Positions 22,503 through 35,770 of a stretch of DNA of 64,000 bases are shown here, in pieces; position 1 is the first letter of the stretch; the number at the start of each line of letters is the position of its first letter. The stretch comes from Anomaloglossus baeobatrachus (taxonomy: Eukaryota > Chordata > Amphibia > Anura > Aromobatidae). The stretch is taken from positions 248,001-312,000 of the forward strand of contig NW_027442056.1 of assembly GCF_048569485.1 (NCBI RefSeq), in the 5' to 3' direction. The translations under genes were made by a program, and so were the position numbers. The notes under the pieces were generated by a model. That model worked only from the letters and a program-made list of their open reading frames with translations. It ran no database searches and had not been told where the DNA came from.

Positions 22503-22690
22503 ATCGCTTCTCGGCCTTTTGGCTAAGATCAAGTGTAGTATCTGTTCTTATCAGTTTAATATCTGATACGTCCCCTATCTGGGGACCATATATTAAATGG
22601 ATTTTTAGAACAGGGAGATCGAAAAAGAGCTTGCTCTGTCCACTCCACGCATTGACCTGGTATTGCAGTACCTCCAGGAACGGTGCACCC
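22503..22690 (+). ncRNA. RNU2: U2 snRNA variant, unit 17 (G118C)
   Basis: G to C at 22620, U2 nt 118, lies in the purine-rich stretch between the Sm site and stem-loop III. No known contact lets me predict an effect with confidence. Confidence 0.95.
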
Positions 22691-23810
22691 CTTCTTAACC
22701 CAGTTTCCAAAAGCAGAACTCGATTCACCTGATTCATATTAGCCCGATTAGCGAATTGAAATGAATTTTTATCTAACACACTTTTTACTTGCTTTATTCA
22801 TCCAAATAGCAAACTCATCACCACTCAACTTCACCAACTCTGCTATGTCCCGTGCAGTATCTTGTTGTCAGTCTAATCTAGATCATGTGTAATTGAATGG
22901 AATAGATCCCTTTTGGACAAAGTGGAGTCAGATGCTGCAGTGACCACAGGTGTGAGAGGATCTACAATTGGCATCTGGTGTTATCTCTCTGCTTCCACTC
23001 CAAATAAAGTTACCTGTTGTTACCTGAACGTCAAATACTAAGAATGGGCGGCCTATGAAAGAATTAGTACTTTCATTAAGTATACTAAACCGGCTAATTG
23101 GGAATAGACAAACTGTAAAAAGCCCTCTGAGAAAGCCCCTCTCTAACCTTTGTTAGTAAGCTTTTCTGTAGCCTGCCTGTTGATGTATTTTCGGTTTGAA
23201 CAGTGCACAACATGAAGAGACGGAACACTGGCGGCTTGTCACAATGCCCCCCGATGACATCACAATAGCGCTGCTGCCTAGAAAACAAGCTGCGCAGAAG
23301 AAGTTGTTCTTTGGGTGGGAGGGTGGGCTAGTGGAAGGAGGGGGCAATCTCTTTTTTTCCCGGGTGGTAGGGGGATGACAGGAGAAGGGAAGCGGGTGGT
23401 GAGAAAGGTACAGAGGGCAGTGTTTGGGGGATGGGAAGGAAAGGGAAAAGATTAGGGTTTGGGGATGATGAAAGGGCTTTCTACGGGTAAGGATGGCAAA
23501 GGGTGGCAGTGACGGAAAGTCAGGCAACCTGTCCTGTCCGTCTTTTTGTATCGTGAATTGGAAAGACTGCAAGGGGGAGGGGAGTTGCTTGCGCCCTAAA
23601 GGAGGAGTTATTCAGATTCATTGCAGTGGGCGGCGGCTGCAAAACGCACCATTCTTCTTGTTTTTGCTCTGCAAAGCAGCCTTTTCAAGGGTTGGCTTGG
23701 GTGACAAAATGTCTTGTGTAGGCGTGGGTTTGTCTCCCTCTCGCTCTCTCTCCCTAAGATGTGTCCGGCATAGGCCAGGGTGCCACTCGAGGCCCAAACC
23801 AATTCTGGTT

Positions 23811-23998
23811 ATCGCTTCTCGGCCTTTTGGCTAAGATCAAGTGTAGTATCTGTTCTTATCAGTTTAATATCTGATACGTCCCCTATCTGGGGACCATATA
23901 TTAAATGGATTTTTAGAACAGGGAGATGGAAAAAGAGCTTGCTCTGTCCACTCCACGCATTGACCTGGTATTGCAGTACCTCCAGGAACGGTGCACCC
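23811..23998 (+). ncRNA. RNU2: U2 snRNA, unit 18
   Basis: Gene matches unit 1. Two changes lie 10 bp apart upstream, G to T at 23421 and C to A at 23431. Confidence 0.97.
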
Positions 23999-25118
23999 CT
24001 TCTTAACCCAGTTTCCAAAAGCAGAACTCGATTCACCTGATTCATATTAGCCCGATTAGCGAATTGAAATGAATTTTTATCTAACACACTTTTTACTTGC
24101 TTTATTCATCCAAATAGCAAACTCATCACCACTCAACTTCACCAACTCTGCTATGTCCCGTGCAGTATCTTGTTGTCAGTCTAATCTAGATCATGTGTAA
24201 TTGAATGGAATAGATCCCTTTTGGACAAAGTGGAGTCAGATGCTGCAGTGACCACAGGTGTGAGAGGATCTACAATTGGCATCTGGTGTTATCTCTCTGC
24301 TTCCACTCCAAATAAAGTTACCTGTTGTTACCTGAACGTCAAATACTAAGAATGGGCGGCCTATGAAAGAATTAGTACTTTCATTAAGTATACTAAACCG
24401 GCTAATTGGGAATAGACAAACTGTAAAAAGCCCTCTGAGAAAGCCCCTCTCTAACCTTTGTTAGTAAGCTTTTCTGTAGCCTGCCTGTTGATGTATTTTC
24501 GGTTTGAACAGTGCACAACATGAAGAGACGGAACACTGGCGGCTTGTCACAATGCCCCCCGATGACATCACAATAGCGCTGCTGCCTAGAAAACAAGCTG
24601 CGCAGAAGAAGTTGTTCTTTGGGTGGGAGGGTGGGCTAGTGGAAGGAGGGGGCAATCTCTTTTTTTCCCGGGTGGTAGGGGGATGACAGGAGAAGGGAAG
24701 CGGGTGGTGAGAAAGGTACAGAGGGCAGGGTTTGGGGGCTGGGAAGGAAAGGGAAAAGATTAGGGTTTGGGGATGATGAAAGGGCTTTCTACGGGTAAGG
24801 ATGGCAAAGGGTGGCAGTGACGGAAAGTCAGGCAACCTGTCCTGTCCGTCTTTTTGTATCGTGAATTGGAAAGACTGCAAGGGGGAGGGGAGTTGCTTGC
24901 GCCCTAAAGGAGGAGTTATTCAGATTCATTGCAGTGGGCGGCGGCTGCAAAACGCACCATTCTTCTTGTTTTTGCTCTGCAAAGCAGCCTTTTCAAGGGT
25001 TGGCTTGGGTGACAAAATGTCTTGTGTAGGCGTGGGTTTGTCTCCCTCTCGCTCTCTCTCCCTAAGATGTGTCCGGCATAGGCCAGGGTGCCACTCGAGG
25101 CCCAAACCAATTCTGGTT

Positions 25119-25306
25119 ATCGCTTCTCGGCCTTTTGGCTAAGATCAAGTGTAGTATCTGTTCTTATCAGTTTAATATCTGATACGTCCCCTATCTGGGG
25201 ACCATATATTAAATGGATTTTTAGAACAGGGAGATGGAAAAAGAGCTTGCTCTGTCCACTCCACGCATTGACCTGGTATTGCAGTACCTCCAGGAACGGT
25301 GCACCC
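25119..25306 (+). ncRNA. RNU2: U2 snRNA, unit 19
   Basis: Gene and flanks match unit 1. Confidence 0.97.
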
Positions 25307-26426
25307 CTTCTTAACCCAGTTTCCAAAAGCAGAACTCGATTCACCTGATTCATATTAGCCCGATTAGCGAATTGAAATGAATTTTTATCTAACACACTTT
25401 TTACTTGCTTTATTCATCCAAATAGCAAACTCATCACCACTCAACTTCACCAACTCTGCTATGTCCCGTGCAGTATCTTGTTGTCAGTCTAATCTAGATC
25501 ATGTGTAATTGAATGGAATAGATCCCTTTTGGACAAAGTGGAGTCAGATGCTGCAGTGACCACAGGTGTGAGAGGATCTACAATTGGCATCTGGTGTTAT
25601 CTCTCTGCTTCCACTCCAAATAAAGTTACCTGTTGTTACCTGAACGTCAAATACTAAGAATGGGCGGCCTATGAAAGAATTAGTACTTTCATTAAGTATA
25701 CTAAACCGGCTAATTGGGAATAGACAAACTGTAAAAAGCCCTCTGAGAAAGCCCCTCTCTAACCTTTGTTAGTAAGCTTTTCTGTAGCCTGCCTGTTGAT
25801 GTATTTTCGGTTTGAACAGTGCACAACATGAAGAGACGGAACACTGGCGGCTTGTCACAATGCCCCCCGATGACATCACAATAGCGCTGCTGCCTAGAAA
25901 ACAAGCTGCGCAGAAGAAGTTGTTCTTTGGGTGGGAGGGTGGGCTAGTGGAAGGAGGGGGCAATCTCTTTTTTTCCCGGGTGGTAGGGGGATGACAGGAG
26001 AAGGGAAGCGGGTGGTGAGAAAGGTACAGAGGGCAGGGTTTGGGGGCTGGGAAGGAAAGGGAAAAGATTAGGGTTTGGGGATGATGAAAGGGCTTTCTAC
26101 GGGTAAGGATGGCAAAGGGTGGCAGTGACGGAAAGTCAGGCAACCTGTCCTGTCCGTCTTTTTGTATCGTGAATTGGAAAGACTGCAAGGGGGAGGGGAG
26201 TTGCTTGCGCCCTAAAGGAGGAGTTATTCAGATTCATTGCAGTGGGCGGCGGCTGCAAAACGCACCATTCTTCTTGTTTTTGCTCTGCAAAGCAGCCTTT
26301 TCAAGGGTTGGCTTGGGTGACAAAATGTCTTGTGTAGGCGTGGGTTTGTCTCCCTCTCGCTCTCTCTCCCTAAGATGTGTCCGGCATAGGCCAGGGTGCC
26401 ACTCGAGGCCCAAACCAATTCTGGTT

Positions 26427-26614
26427 ATCGCTTCTCGGCCTTTTGGCTAAGATCAAGTGTAGTATCTGTTCTTATCAGTTTAATATCTGATACGTCCCCT
26501 ATCTGGGGACCATATATTAAATGGATTTTTAGAACAGGGAGATGGAAAAAGAGCTTGCTCTGTCCACTCCACGCATTGACCTGGTATTGCAGTACCTCCA
26601 GGAACGGTGCACCC
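26427..26614 (+). ncRNA. RNU2: U2 snRNA, unit 20
   Basis: Gene and flanks match unit 1. Confidence 0.97.
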
Positions 26615-27734
26615 CTTCTTAACCCAGTTTCCAAAAGCAGAACTCGATTCACCTGATTCATATTAGCCCGATTAGCGAATTGAAATGAATTTTTATCTAA
26701 CACACTTTTTACTTGCTTTATTCATCCAAATAGCAAACTCATCACCACTCAACTTCACCAACTCTGCTATGTCCCGTGCAGTATCTTGTTGTCAGTCTAA
26801 TCTAGATCATGTGTAATTGAATGGAATAGATCCCTTTTGGACAAAGTGGAGTCAGATGCTGCAGTGACCACAGGTGTGAGAGGATCTACAATTGGCATCT
26901 GGTGTTATCTCTCTGCTTCCACTCCAAATAAAGTTACCTGTTGTTACCTGAACGTCAAATACTAAGAATGGGCGGCCTATGAAAGAATTAGTACTTTCAT
27001 TAAGTATACTAAACCGGCTAATTGGGAATAGACAAACTGTAAAAAGCCCTCTGAGAAAGCCCCTCTCTAACCTTTGTTAGTAAGCTTTTCTGTAGCCTGC
27101 CTGTTGATGTATTTTCGGTTTGAACAGTGCACAACATGAAGAGACGGAACACTGGCGGCTTGTCACAATGCCCCCCGATGACATCACAATAGCGCTGCTG
27201 CCTAGAAAACAAGCTGCGCAGAAGAAGTTGTTCTTTGGGTGGGAGGGTGGGCTAGTGGAAGGAGGGGGCAATCTCTTTTTTTCCCGGGTGGTAGGGGGAT
27301 GACAGGAGAAGGGAAGCGGGTGGTGAGAAAGGTACAGAGGGCAGGGTTTGGGGGCTGGGAAGGAAAGGGAAAAGATTAGGGTTTGGGGATGATGAAAGGG
27401 CTTTCTACGGGTAAGGATGGCAAAGGGTGGCAGTGACGGAAAGTCAGGCAACCTGTCCTGTCCGTCTTTTTGTATCGTGAATTGGAAAGACTGCAAGGGG
27501 GAGGGGAGTTGCTTGCGCCCTAAAGGAGGAGTTATTCAGATTCATTGCAGTGGGCGGCGGCTGCAAAACGCACCATTCTTCTTGTTTTTGCTCTGCAAAG
27601 CAGCCTTTTCAAGGGTTGGCTTGGGTGACAAAATGTCTTGTGTAGGCGTGGGTTTGTCTCCCTCTCGCTCTCTCTCCCTAAGATGTGTCCGGCATAGGCC
27701 AGGGTGCCACTCGAGGCCCAAACCAATTCTGGTT

Positions 27735-27922
27735 ATCGCTTCTCGGCCTTTTGGCTAAGATCAAGTGTAGTATCTGTTCTTATCAGTTTAATATCTGATA
27801 CGTCCCCTATCTGGGGACCATATATTAAATGGATTTTTAGAACAGGGAGATGGAAAAAGAGCTTGCTCTGTCCACTCCACGCATTGACCTGGTATTGCAG
27901 TACCTCCAGGAACGGTGCACCC
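27735..27922 (+). ncRNA. RNU2: U2 snRNA, unit 21
   Basis: Gene and flanks match unit 1. Confidence 0.97.
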
Positions 27923-29042
27923 CTTCTTAACCCAGTTTCCAAAAGCAGAACTCGATTCACCTGATTCATATTAGCCCGATTAGCGAATTGAAATGAATTT
28001 TTATCTAACACACTTTTTACTTGCTTTATTCATCCAAATAGCAAACTCATCACCACTCAACTTCACCAACTCTGCTATGTCCCGTGCAGTATCTTGTTGT
28101 CAGTCTAATCTAGATCATGTGTAATTGAATGGAATAGATCCCTTTTGGACAAAGTGGAGTCAGATGCTGCAGTGACCACAGGTGTGAGAGGATCTACAAT
28201 TGGCATCTGGTGTTATCTCTCTGCTTCCACTCCAAATAAAGTTACCTGTTGTTACCTGAACGTCAAATACTAAGAATGGGCGGCCTATGAAAGAATTAGT
28301 ACTTTCATTAAGTATACTAAACCGGCTAATTGGGAATAGACAAACTGTAAAAAGCCCTCTGAGAAAGCCCCTCTCTAACCTTTGTTAGTAAGCTTTTCTG
28401 TAGCCTGCCTGTTGATGTATTTTCGGTTTGAACAGTGCACAACATGAAGAGACGGAACACTGGCGGCTTGTCACAATGCCCCCCGATGACATCACAATAG
28501 CGCTGCTGCCTAGAAAACAAGCTGCGCAGAAGAAGTTGTTCTTTGGGTGGGAGGGTGGGCTAGTGGAAGGAGGGGGCAATCTCTTTTTTTCCCGGGTGGT
28601 AGGGGGATGACAGGAGAAGGGAAGCGGGTGGTGAGAAAGGTACAGAGGGCAGGGTTTGGGGGCTGGGAAGGAAAGGGAAAAGATTAGGGTTTGGGGATGA
28701 TGAAAGGGCTTTCTACGGGTAAGGATGGCAAAGGGTGGCAGTGACGGAAAGTCAGGCAACCTGTCCTGTCCGTCTTTTTGTATCGTGAATTGGAAAGACT
28801 GCAAGGGGGAGGGGAGTTGCTTGCGCCCTAAAGGAGGAGTTATTCAGATTCATTGCAGTGGGCGGCGGCTGCAAAACGCACCATTCTTCTTGTTTTTGCT
28901 CTGCAAAGCAGCCTTTTCAAGGGTTGGCTTGGGTGACAAAATGTCTTGTGTAGGCGTGGGTTTGTCTCCCTCTCGCTCTCTCTCCCTAAGATGTGTCCGG
29001 CATAGGCCAGGGTGCCACTCGAGGCCCAAACCAATTCTGGTT

Positions 29043-29230
29043 ATCGCTTCTCGGCCTTTTGGCTAAGATCAAGTGTAGTATCTGTTCTTATCAGTTTAAT
29101 ATCTGATACGTCCCCTATCTGGGGACCATATATTAAATGGATTTTTAGAACAGGGAGATGGAAAAAGAGCTTGCTCTGTCCACTCCACGCATTGACCTGG
29201 TATTGCAGTACCTCCAGGAACGGTGCACCC
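29043..29230 (+). ncRNA. RNU2: U2 snRNA, unit 22
   Basis: Gene and flanks match unit 1. Confidence 0.97.
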
Positions 29231-30350
29231 CTTCTTAACCCAGTTTCCAAAAGCAGAACTCGATTCACCTGATTCATATTAGCCCGATTAGCGAATTGAA
29301 ATGAATTTTTATCTAACACACTTTTTACTTGCTTTATTCATCCAAATAGCAAACTCATCACCACTCAACTTCACCAACTCTGCTATGTCCCGTGCAGTAT
29401 CTTGTTGTCAGTCTAATCTAGATCATGTGTAATTGAATGGAATAGATCCCTTTTGGACAAAGTGGAGTCAGATGCTGCAGTGACCACAGGTGTGAGAGGA
29501 TCTACAATTGGCATCTGGTGTTATCTCTCTGCTTCCACTCCAAATAAAGTTACCTGTTGTTACCTGAACGTCAAATACTAAGAATGGGCGGCCTATGAAA
29601 GAATTAGTACTTTCATTAAGTATACTAAACCGGCTAATTGGGAATAGACAAACTGTAAAAAGCCCTCTGAGAAAGCCCCTCTCTAACCTTTGTTAGTAAG
29701 CTTTTCTGTAGCCTGCCTGTTGATGTATTTTCGGTTTGAACAGTGCACAACATGAAGAGACGGAACACTGGCGGCTTGTCACAATGCCCCCCGATGACAT
29801 CACAATAGCGCTGCTGCCTAGAAAACAAGCTGCGCAGAAGAAGTTGTTCTTTGGGTGGGAGGGTGGGCTAGTGGAAGGAGGGGGCAATCTCTTTTTTTCC
29901 CGGGTGGTAGGGGGATGACAGGAGAAGGGAAGCGGGTGGTGAGAAAGGTAAAGAGGGCAGGGTTTGGGGGCTGGGAAGGAAAGGGAAAAGATTAGGGTTT
30001 GGGGATGATGAAAGGGCTTTCTACGGGTAAGGATGGCAAAGGGTGGCAGTGACGGAAAGTCAGGCAACCTGTCCTGTCCGTCTTTTTGTATCGTGAATTG
30101 GAAAGACTGCAAGGGGGAGGGGAGTTGCTTGCGCCCTAAAGGAGGAGTTATTCAGATTCATTGCAGTGGGCGGCGGCTGCAAAACGCACCATTCTTCTTG
30201 TTTTTGCTCTGCAAAGCAGCCTTTTCAAGGGTTGGCTTGGGTGACAAAATGTCTTGTGTAGGCGTGGGTTTGTCTCCCTCTCGCTCTCTCTCCCTAAGAT
30301 GTGTCCGGCATAGGCCAGGGTGCCACTCGAGGCCCAAACCAATTCTGGTT

Positions 30351-30538
30351 ATCGCTTCTCGGCCTTTTGGCTAAGATCAAGTGTAGTATCTGTTCTTATC
30401 AGTTTAATATCTGATACGTCCCCTATCTGGGGACCATATATTAAATGGATTTTTAGAACAGGGAGATGGAAAAAGAGCTTGCTCTGTCCACTCCACGCAT
30501 TGACCTGGTATTGCAGTACCTCCAGGAACGGTGCACCC
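30351..30538 (+). ncRNA. RNU2: U2 snRNA, unit 23
   Basis: Gene matches unit 1. The upstream spacer has C to A at 29951, shared with unit 25 but not unit 24. Confidence 0.97.
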
Positions 30539-31658
30539 CTTCTTAACCCAGTTTCCAAAAGCAGAACTCGATTCACCTGATTCATATTAGCCCGATTAGC
30601 GAATTGAAATGAATTTTTATCTAACACACTTTTTACTTGCTTTATTCATCCAAATAGCAAACTCATCACCACTCAACTTCACCAACTCTGCTATGTCCCG
30701 TGCAGTATCTTGTTGTCAGTCTAATCTAGATCATGTGTAATTGAATGGAATAGATCCCTTTTGGACAAAGTGGAGTCAGATGCTGCAGTGACCACAGGTG
30801 TGAGAGGATCTACAATTGGCATCTGGTGTTATCTCTCTGCTTCCACTCCAAATAAAGTTACCTGTTGTTACCTGAACGTCAAATACTAAGAATGGGCGGC
30901 CTATGAAAGAATTAGTACTTTCATTAAGTATACTAAACCGGCTAATTGGGAATAGACAAACTGTAAAAAGCCCTCTGAGAAAGCCCCTCTCTAACCTTTG
31001 TTAGTAAGCTTTTCTGTAGCCTGCCTGTTGATGTATTTTCGGTTTGAACAGTGCACAACATGAAGAGACGGAACACTGGCGGCTTGTCACAATGCCCCCC
31101 GATGACATCACAATAGCGCTGCTGCCTAGAAAACAAGCTGCGCAGAAGAAGTTGTTCTTTGGGTGGGAGGGTGGGCTAGTGGAAGGAGGGGGCAATCTCT
31201 TTTTTTCCCGGGTGGTAGGGGGATGACAGGAGAAGGGAAGCGGGTGGTGAGAAAGGTACAGAGGGCAGGGTTTGGGGGCTGGGAAGGAAAGGGAAAAGAT
31301 TAGGGTTTGGGGATGATGAAAGGGCTTTCTACGGGTAAGGATGGCAAAGGGTGGCAGTGACGGAAAGTCAGGCAACCTGTCCTGTCCGTCTTTTTGTATC
31401 GTGAATTGGAAAGACTGCAAGGGGGAGGGGAGTTGCTTGCGCCCTAAAGGAGGAGTTATTCAGATTCATTGCAGTGGGCGGCGGCTGCAAAACGCACCAT
31501 TCTTCTTGTTTTTGCTCTGCAAAGCAGCCTTTTCAAGGGTTGGCTTGGGTGACAAAATGTCTTGTGTAGGCGTGGGTTTGTCTCCCTCTCGCTCTCTCTC
31601 CCTAAGATGTGTCCGGCATAGGCCAGGGTGCCACTCGAGGCCCAAACCAATTCTGGTT

Positions 31659-31846
31659 ATCGCTTCTCGGCCTTTTGGCTAAGATCAAGTGTAGTATCTG
31701 TTCTTATCAGTTTAATATCTGATACGTCCCCTATCTGGGGACCATATATTAAATGGATTTTTAGAACAGGGAGATGGAAAAAGAGCTTGCTCTGTCCACT
31801 CCACGCATTGACCTGGTATTGCAGTACCTCCAGGAACGGTGCACCC
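31659..31846 (+). ncRNA. RNU2: U2 snRNA, unit 24
   Basis: Gene and flanks match unit 1. Confidence 0.97.
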
Positions 31847-32966
31847 CTTCTTAACCCAGTTTCCAAAAGCAGAACTCGATTCACCTGATTCATATTAGCC
31901 CGATTAGCGAATTGAAATGAATTTTTATCTAACACACTTTTTACTTGCTTTATTCATCCAAATAGCAAACTCATCACCACTCAACTTCACCAACTCTGCT
32001 ATGTCCCGTGCAGTATCTTGTTGTCAGTCTAATCTAGATCATGTGTAATTGAATGGAATAGATCCCTTTTGGACAAAGTGGAGTCAGATGCTGCAGTGAC
32101 CACAGGTGTGAGAGGATCTACAATTGGCATCTGGTGTTATCTCTCTGCTTCCACTCCAAATAAAGTTACCTGTTGTTACCTGAACGTCAAATACTAAGAA
32201 TGGGCGGCCTATGAAAGAATTAGTACTTTCATTAAGTATACTAAACCGGCTAATTGGGAATAGACAAACTGTAAAAAGCCCTCTGAGAAAGCCCCTCTCT
32301 AACCTTTGTTAGTAAGCTTTTCTGTAGCCTGCCTGTTGATGTATTTTCGGTTTGAACAGTGCACAACATGAAGAGACGGAACACTGGCGGCTTGTCACAA
32401 TGCCCCCCGATGACATCACAATAGCGCTGCTGCCTAGAAAACAAGCTGCGCAGAAGAAGTTGTTCTTTGGGTGGGAGGGTGGGCTAGTGGAAGGAGGGGG
32501 CAATCTCTTTTTTTCCCGGGTGGTAGGGGGATGACAGGAGAAGGGAAGCGGGTGGTGAGAAAGGTAAAGAGGGCAGGGTTTGGGGGCTGGGAAGGAAAGG
32601 GAAAAGATTAGGGTTTGGGGATGATGAAAGGGCTTTCTACGGGTAAGGATGGCAAAGGGTGGCAGTGACGGAAAGTCAGGCAACCTGTCCTGTCCGTCTT
32701 TTTGTATCGTGAATTGGAAAGACTGCAAGGGGGAGGGGAGTTGCTTGCGCCCTAAAGGAGGAGTTATTCAGATTCATTGCAGTGGGCGGCGGCTGCAAAA
32801 CGCACCATTCTTCTTGTTTTTGCTCTGCAAAGCAGCCTTTTCAAGGGTTGGCTTGGGTGACAAAATGTCTTGTGTAGGCGTGGGTTTGTCTCCCTCTCGC
32901 TCTCTCTCCCTAAGATGTGTCCGGCATAGGCCAGGGTGCCACTCGAGGCCCAAACCAATTCTGGTT

Positions 32967-33154
32967 ATCGCTTCTCGGCCTTTTGGCTAAGATCAAGTGT
33001 AGTATCTGTTCTTATCAGTTTAATATCTGATACGTCCCCTATCTGGGGACCATATATTAAATGGATTTTTAGAACAGGGAGATGGAAAAAGAGCTTGCTC
33101 TGTCCACTCCACGCATTGACCTGGTATTGCAGTACCTCCAGGAACGGTGCACCC
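32967..33154 (+). ncRNA. RNU2: U2 snRNA, unit 25
   Basis: Gene matches unit 1. C to A at 32567 upstream (as in unit 23) and C to G at 33245 downstream. Confidence 0.97.
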
Positions 33155-34274
33155 CTTCTTAACCCAGTTTCCAAAAGCAGAACTCGATTCACCTGATTCA
33201 TATTAGCCCGATTAGCGAATTGAAATGAATTTTTATCTAACACAGTTTTTACTTGCTTTATTCATCCAAATAGCAAACTCATCACCACTCAACTTCACCA
33301 ACTCTGCTATGTCCCGTGCAGTATCTTGTTGTCAGTCTAATCTAGATCATGTGTAATTGAATGGAATAGATCCCTTTTGGACAAAGTGGAGTCAGATGCT
33401 GCAGTGACCACAGGTGTGAGAGGATCTACAATTGGCATCTGGTGTTATCTCTCTGCTTCCACTCCAAATAAAGTTACCTGTTGTTACCTGAACGTCAAAT
33501 ACTAAGAATGGGCGGCCTATGAAAGAATTAGTACTTTCATTAAGTATACTAAACCGGCTAATTGGGAATAGACAAACTGTAAAAAGCCCTCTGAGAAAGC
33601 CCCTCTTTAACCTTTGTTAGTAAGCTTTTCTGTAGCCTGCCTGTTGATGTATTTTCGGTTTGAACAGTGCACAACATGAAGAGACGGAACACTGGCGGCT
33701 TGTCACAATGCCCCCCGATGACATCACAATAGCGCTGCTGCCTAGAAAACAAGCTGCGCAGAAGAAGTTGTTCTTTGGGTGGGAGGGTGGGCTAGTGGAA
33801 GGAGGGGGCAATCTCTTTTTTTCCCGGGTGGTAGGGGGATGACAGGAGAAGGGAAGCGGGTGGTGAGAAAGGTACAGAGGGCAGGGTTTGGGGGCTGGGA
33901 AGGAAAGGGAAAAGATTAGGGTTTGGGGATGATGAAAGGGCTTTCTACGGGTAAGGATGGCAAAGGGTGGCAGTGACGGAAAGTCAGGCAACCTGTCCTG
34001 TCCGTCTTTTTGTATCGTGAATTGGAAAGACTGCAAGGGGGAGGGGAGTTGCTTGCGCCCTAAAGGAGGAGTTATTCAGATTCATTGCAGTGGGCGGCGG
34101 CTGCAAAACGCACCATTCTTCTTGTTTTTGCTCTGCAAAGCAGCCTTTTCAAGGGTTGGCTTGGGTGACAAAATGTCTTGTGTAGGCGTGGGTTTGTCTC
34201 CCTCTCGCTCTCTCTCCCTAAGATGTGTCCGGCATAGGCCAGGGTGCCACTCGAGGCCCAAACCAATTCTGGTT

Positions 34275-34462
34275 ATCGCTTCTCGGCCTTTTGGCTAAGA
34301 TCAAGTGTAGTATCTGTTCTTATCAGTTTAATATCTGATACGTCCCCTATCTGGGGACCATATATTAAATGGATTTTTAGAACAGGGAGATGGAAAAAGA
34401 GCTTGCTCTGTCCACTCCACGCATTGACCTGGTATTGCAGTACCTCCAGGAACGGTGCACCC
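34275..34462 (+). ncRNA. RNU2: U2 snRNA, unit 26, with altered 3' box
   Basis: The gene itself matches unit 1. The first base of the 3' box is changed, G to T at 34475, giving TTTTCCAAAAGCAGA; 3'-end formation may be weaker. The upstream spacer has C to T at 33607. Confidence 0.96.
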
Positions 34463-35582
34463 CTTCTTAACCCATTTTCCAAAAGCAGAACTCGATTCAC
34501 CTGATTCATATTAGCCCGATTAGCGAATTGAAATGAATTTTTATCTAACACACTTTTTACTTGCTTTATTCATCCAAATAGCAAACTCATCACCACTCAA
34601 CTTCACCAACTCTGCTATGTCCCGTGCAGTATCTTGTTGTCAGTCTAATCTAGATCATGTGTAATTGAATGGAATAGATCCCTTTTGGACAAAGTGGAGT
34701 CAGATGCTGCAGTGACCACAGGTGTGAGAGGATCTACAATTGGCATCTGGTGTTATCTCTCTGCTTCCACTCCAAATAAAGTTACCTGTTGTTACCTGAA
34801 CGTCAAATACTAAGAATGGGCGGCCTATGAAAGAATTAGTACTTTCATTAAGTATACTAAACCGGCTAATTGGGAATAGACAAACTGTAAAAAGCCCTCT
34901 GAGAAAGCCCCTCTCTAACCTTTGTTAGTAAGCTTTTCTGTAGCCTGCCTGTTGATGTATTTTCGGTTTGAACAGTGCACAACATGAAGAGACGGAACAC
35001 TGGCGGCTTGTCACAATGCCCCCCGATGACATCACAATAGCGCTGCTGCCTAGAAAACAAGCTGCGCAGAAGAAGTTGTTCTTTGGGTGGGAGGGTGGGC
35101 TAGTGGAAGGAGGGGGCAATCTCTTTTTTTCCCGGGTGGTAGGGGGATGACAGGAGAAGGGAAGCGGGTGGTGAGAAAGGTACAGAGGGCAGGGTTTGGG
35201 GGCTGGGAAGGAAAGGGAAAAGATTAGGGTTTGGGGATGATGAAAGGGCTTTCTACGGGTAAGGATGGCAAAGGGTGGCAGTGACGGAAAGTCAGGCAAC
35301 CTGTCCTGTCCGTCTTTTTGTATCGTGAATTGGAAAGACTGCAAGGGGGAGGGGAGTTGCTTGCGCCCTAAAGGAGGAGTTATTCAGATTCATTGCAGTG
35401 GGCGGCGGCTGCAAAACGCACCATTCTTCTTGTTTTTGCTCTGCAAAGCAGCCTTTTCAAGGGTTGGCTTGGGTGACAAAATGTCTTGTGTAGGCGTGGG
35501 TTTGTCTCCCTCTCGCTCTCTCTCCCTAAGATGTGTCCGGCATAGGCCAGGGTGCCACTCGAGGCCCAAACCAATTCTGGTT

Positions 35583-35770
35583 ATCGCTTCTCGGCCTTTT
35601 GGCTAAGATCAAGTGTAGTATCTGTTCTTATCAGTTTAATATCTGATACGTCCCCTATCTGGGGACCATATATTAAATGGATTTTTAGAACAGGGAGATG
35701 GAAAAAGAGCTTGCTCTGTCCACTCCACGCATTGACCTGGTATTGCAGTACCTCCAGGAACGGTGCACCC
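35583..35770 (+). ncRNA. RNU2: U2 snRNA, unit 27
   Basis: Gene and flanks match unit 1. Confidence 0.97.
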
